Positions 22,915 through 23,207 of a stretch of DNA of 23,207 nucleotides are shown piece after piece (the stretch's first letter is position 1; the number at the start of each line of letters is the position of its first letter). The notes beneath the pieces are model-generated. The model did not search any database. It saw nothing but the letters and a program-made list of their open reading frames with translations, and was not told the DNA's origin. Both the position numbers and the translations under genes were made by a program. The stretch comes from JAHEFX01 sp964614585. GTDB lineage: Bacteria > Actinomycetota > Acidimicrobiia > Spongiisociales > JAENVV01. The DNA lies in contig CAZTLW010000023.1 in NCBI GenBank assembly GCA_964614585.1, forward strand, positions 1 through 23,207, given 5' to 3'.

Positions 22915-23207
22915 CGACGCTTCCGGGCGCAGTCCACGCAGAGGGTGACGTGGGGCATGAACCGCAGTCGCTCGACGGGGATGTCCTCGCCACAGGACTC
23001 GCAGATGCCGTAGGTGCCGGCGTCCATCCGACGCATGGCGTGGTCGATCTGGCGGACCCGATCGGCGGCGGCCTCGTCGAGCTCGCGGGCCATCTCGTAC
23101 TCGAAGCTGAGGGTGCCGCCTTCGGCCGTGGTCGGGTCGGGGATCCGCTCCGACGGCGATTCACTCTGGAGGGCCTCCTCCAATTCGCGCTCGTGCTCCT
23201 CGATCTG
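22911..23207 (-). CDS. DksA/TraR-type zinc-finger protein (5' end outside window)
   Basis: This is the C-terminal 98 codons of a TraR/DksA C4 zinc-finger protein; its start lies beyond the right edge. A charged, probably coiled N-terminal part (EEHERELEEALQSE, then EYEMARELDEAAADRVRQIDHAMRRMD) leads to the zinc finger YGICESCGEDIPVERL and CVDCARKRR with the C-x2-C and C-x2-C pairs. Family members bind the RNA polymerase secondary channel and tune transcription; whether this one does so is unknown. A TTG at 23183 is in frame, but the frame continues without a stop to the edge, so it is not taken as the start. Confidence 0.85.
   Translation of the reverse strand, partial: QIEEHERELEEALQSESPSERIPDPTTAEGGTLSFEYEMARELDEAAADRVRQIDHAMRRMDAGTYGICESCGEDIPVERLRFMPHVTLCVDCARKRR

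Noticed and set aside
22911..23183. Complete 90-aa DksA-like protein starting at TTG 23183
   Set aside because: The frame continues to the window edge with charged, coiled residues typical of the family, so the real start is probably outside.
1..23207. Mobile elements, CRISPR, toxin-antitoxin or phage genes
   Set aside because: No transposase, integrase, direct repeat array or inverted terminal repeats were seen. Base composition looks uniform and all genes are housekeeping or accessory single-copy types.

Overview
The window is very GC-rich and densely coded, with GTG starts common, 4-base ATGA/GTGA gene overlaps, TANNNT boxes directly in front of start codons, and a DksA-like/lspA/rluD/rhomboid/dnaE order. 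This points to an actinobacterium (Actinomycetota). A lineage such as Acidimicrobiia is my best guess, but that is inference from style and gene content, not a phylogenetic result. It is ordinary chromosomal housekeeping sequence: I see no insertion sequence, phage, CRISPR array, toxin-antitoxin pair or island boundary.

Layout from left to right. A minus-strand tRNA-Leu(CAA) is followed by a perfect UUCG-capped hairpin. Next comes a PlsY-like acyltransferase gene that appears frameshifted in a G6 tract. A minus-strand tryptophan block follows, in transcription order ccdA, trpE, ygfZ-like, trpC, trpF, trpB, trpA; trpD and trpG are absent. An MFS exporter gene diverges from ccdA and meets a MATE transporter gene, which is co-transcribed with nth (endonuclease III). 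Divergent from nth is a plus-strand operon of xanthine phosphoribosyltransferase, a hotdog thioesterase and an EamA-like membrane protein. A small two-helix membrane protein gene lies opposite a 532-aa tandem-domain ThyX-like gene. Two hypothetical genes (72 and 137 aa) diverge from a pair of ArsA/Get3-like ATPase genes. The right end, all on the minus strand, is DksA/TraR-like (cut by the window edge), lspA, rluD-type pseudouridine synthase, a rhomboid protease with an N-terminal zinc finger, and dnaE, the replicative polymerase with an apparently intact PHP domain.

How the genes work together. trpE and trpC-F-B-A cover tryptophan synthesis except the glutamine amidotransferase and phosphoribosyltransferase steps, which must be encoded elsewhere. 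lspA and the rhomboid are membrane proteases, and dnaE, nth and thyX serve DNA synthesis, repair and dTMP supply. The ATPase pair probably acts as one complex.

The most interesting signals are these. (1) A recurring TANNNT box lies 7-10 nt upstream of about ten start codons, which implies pervasive leaderless transcription. (2) The two ATPases have complementary lesions in their nucleotide-binding motifs. (3) The double ThyX-like protein has its catalytic motif split between its halves. (4) A leader hairpin overlaps the ribosome-binding site of the MFS gene. (5) All four convergent gene pairs overlap at their 3' ends with no terminator between them. I did not find a clear new multi-gene system; the ATPase pair is the nearest candidate.
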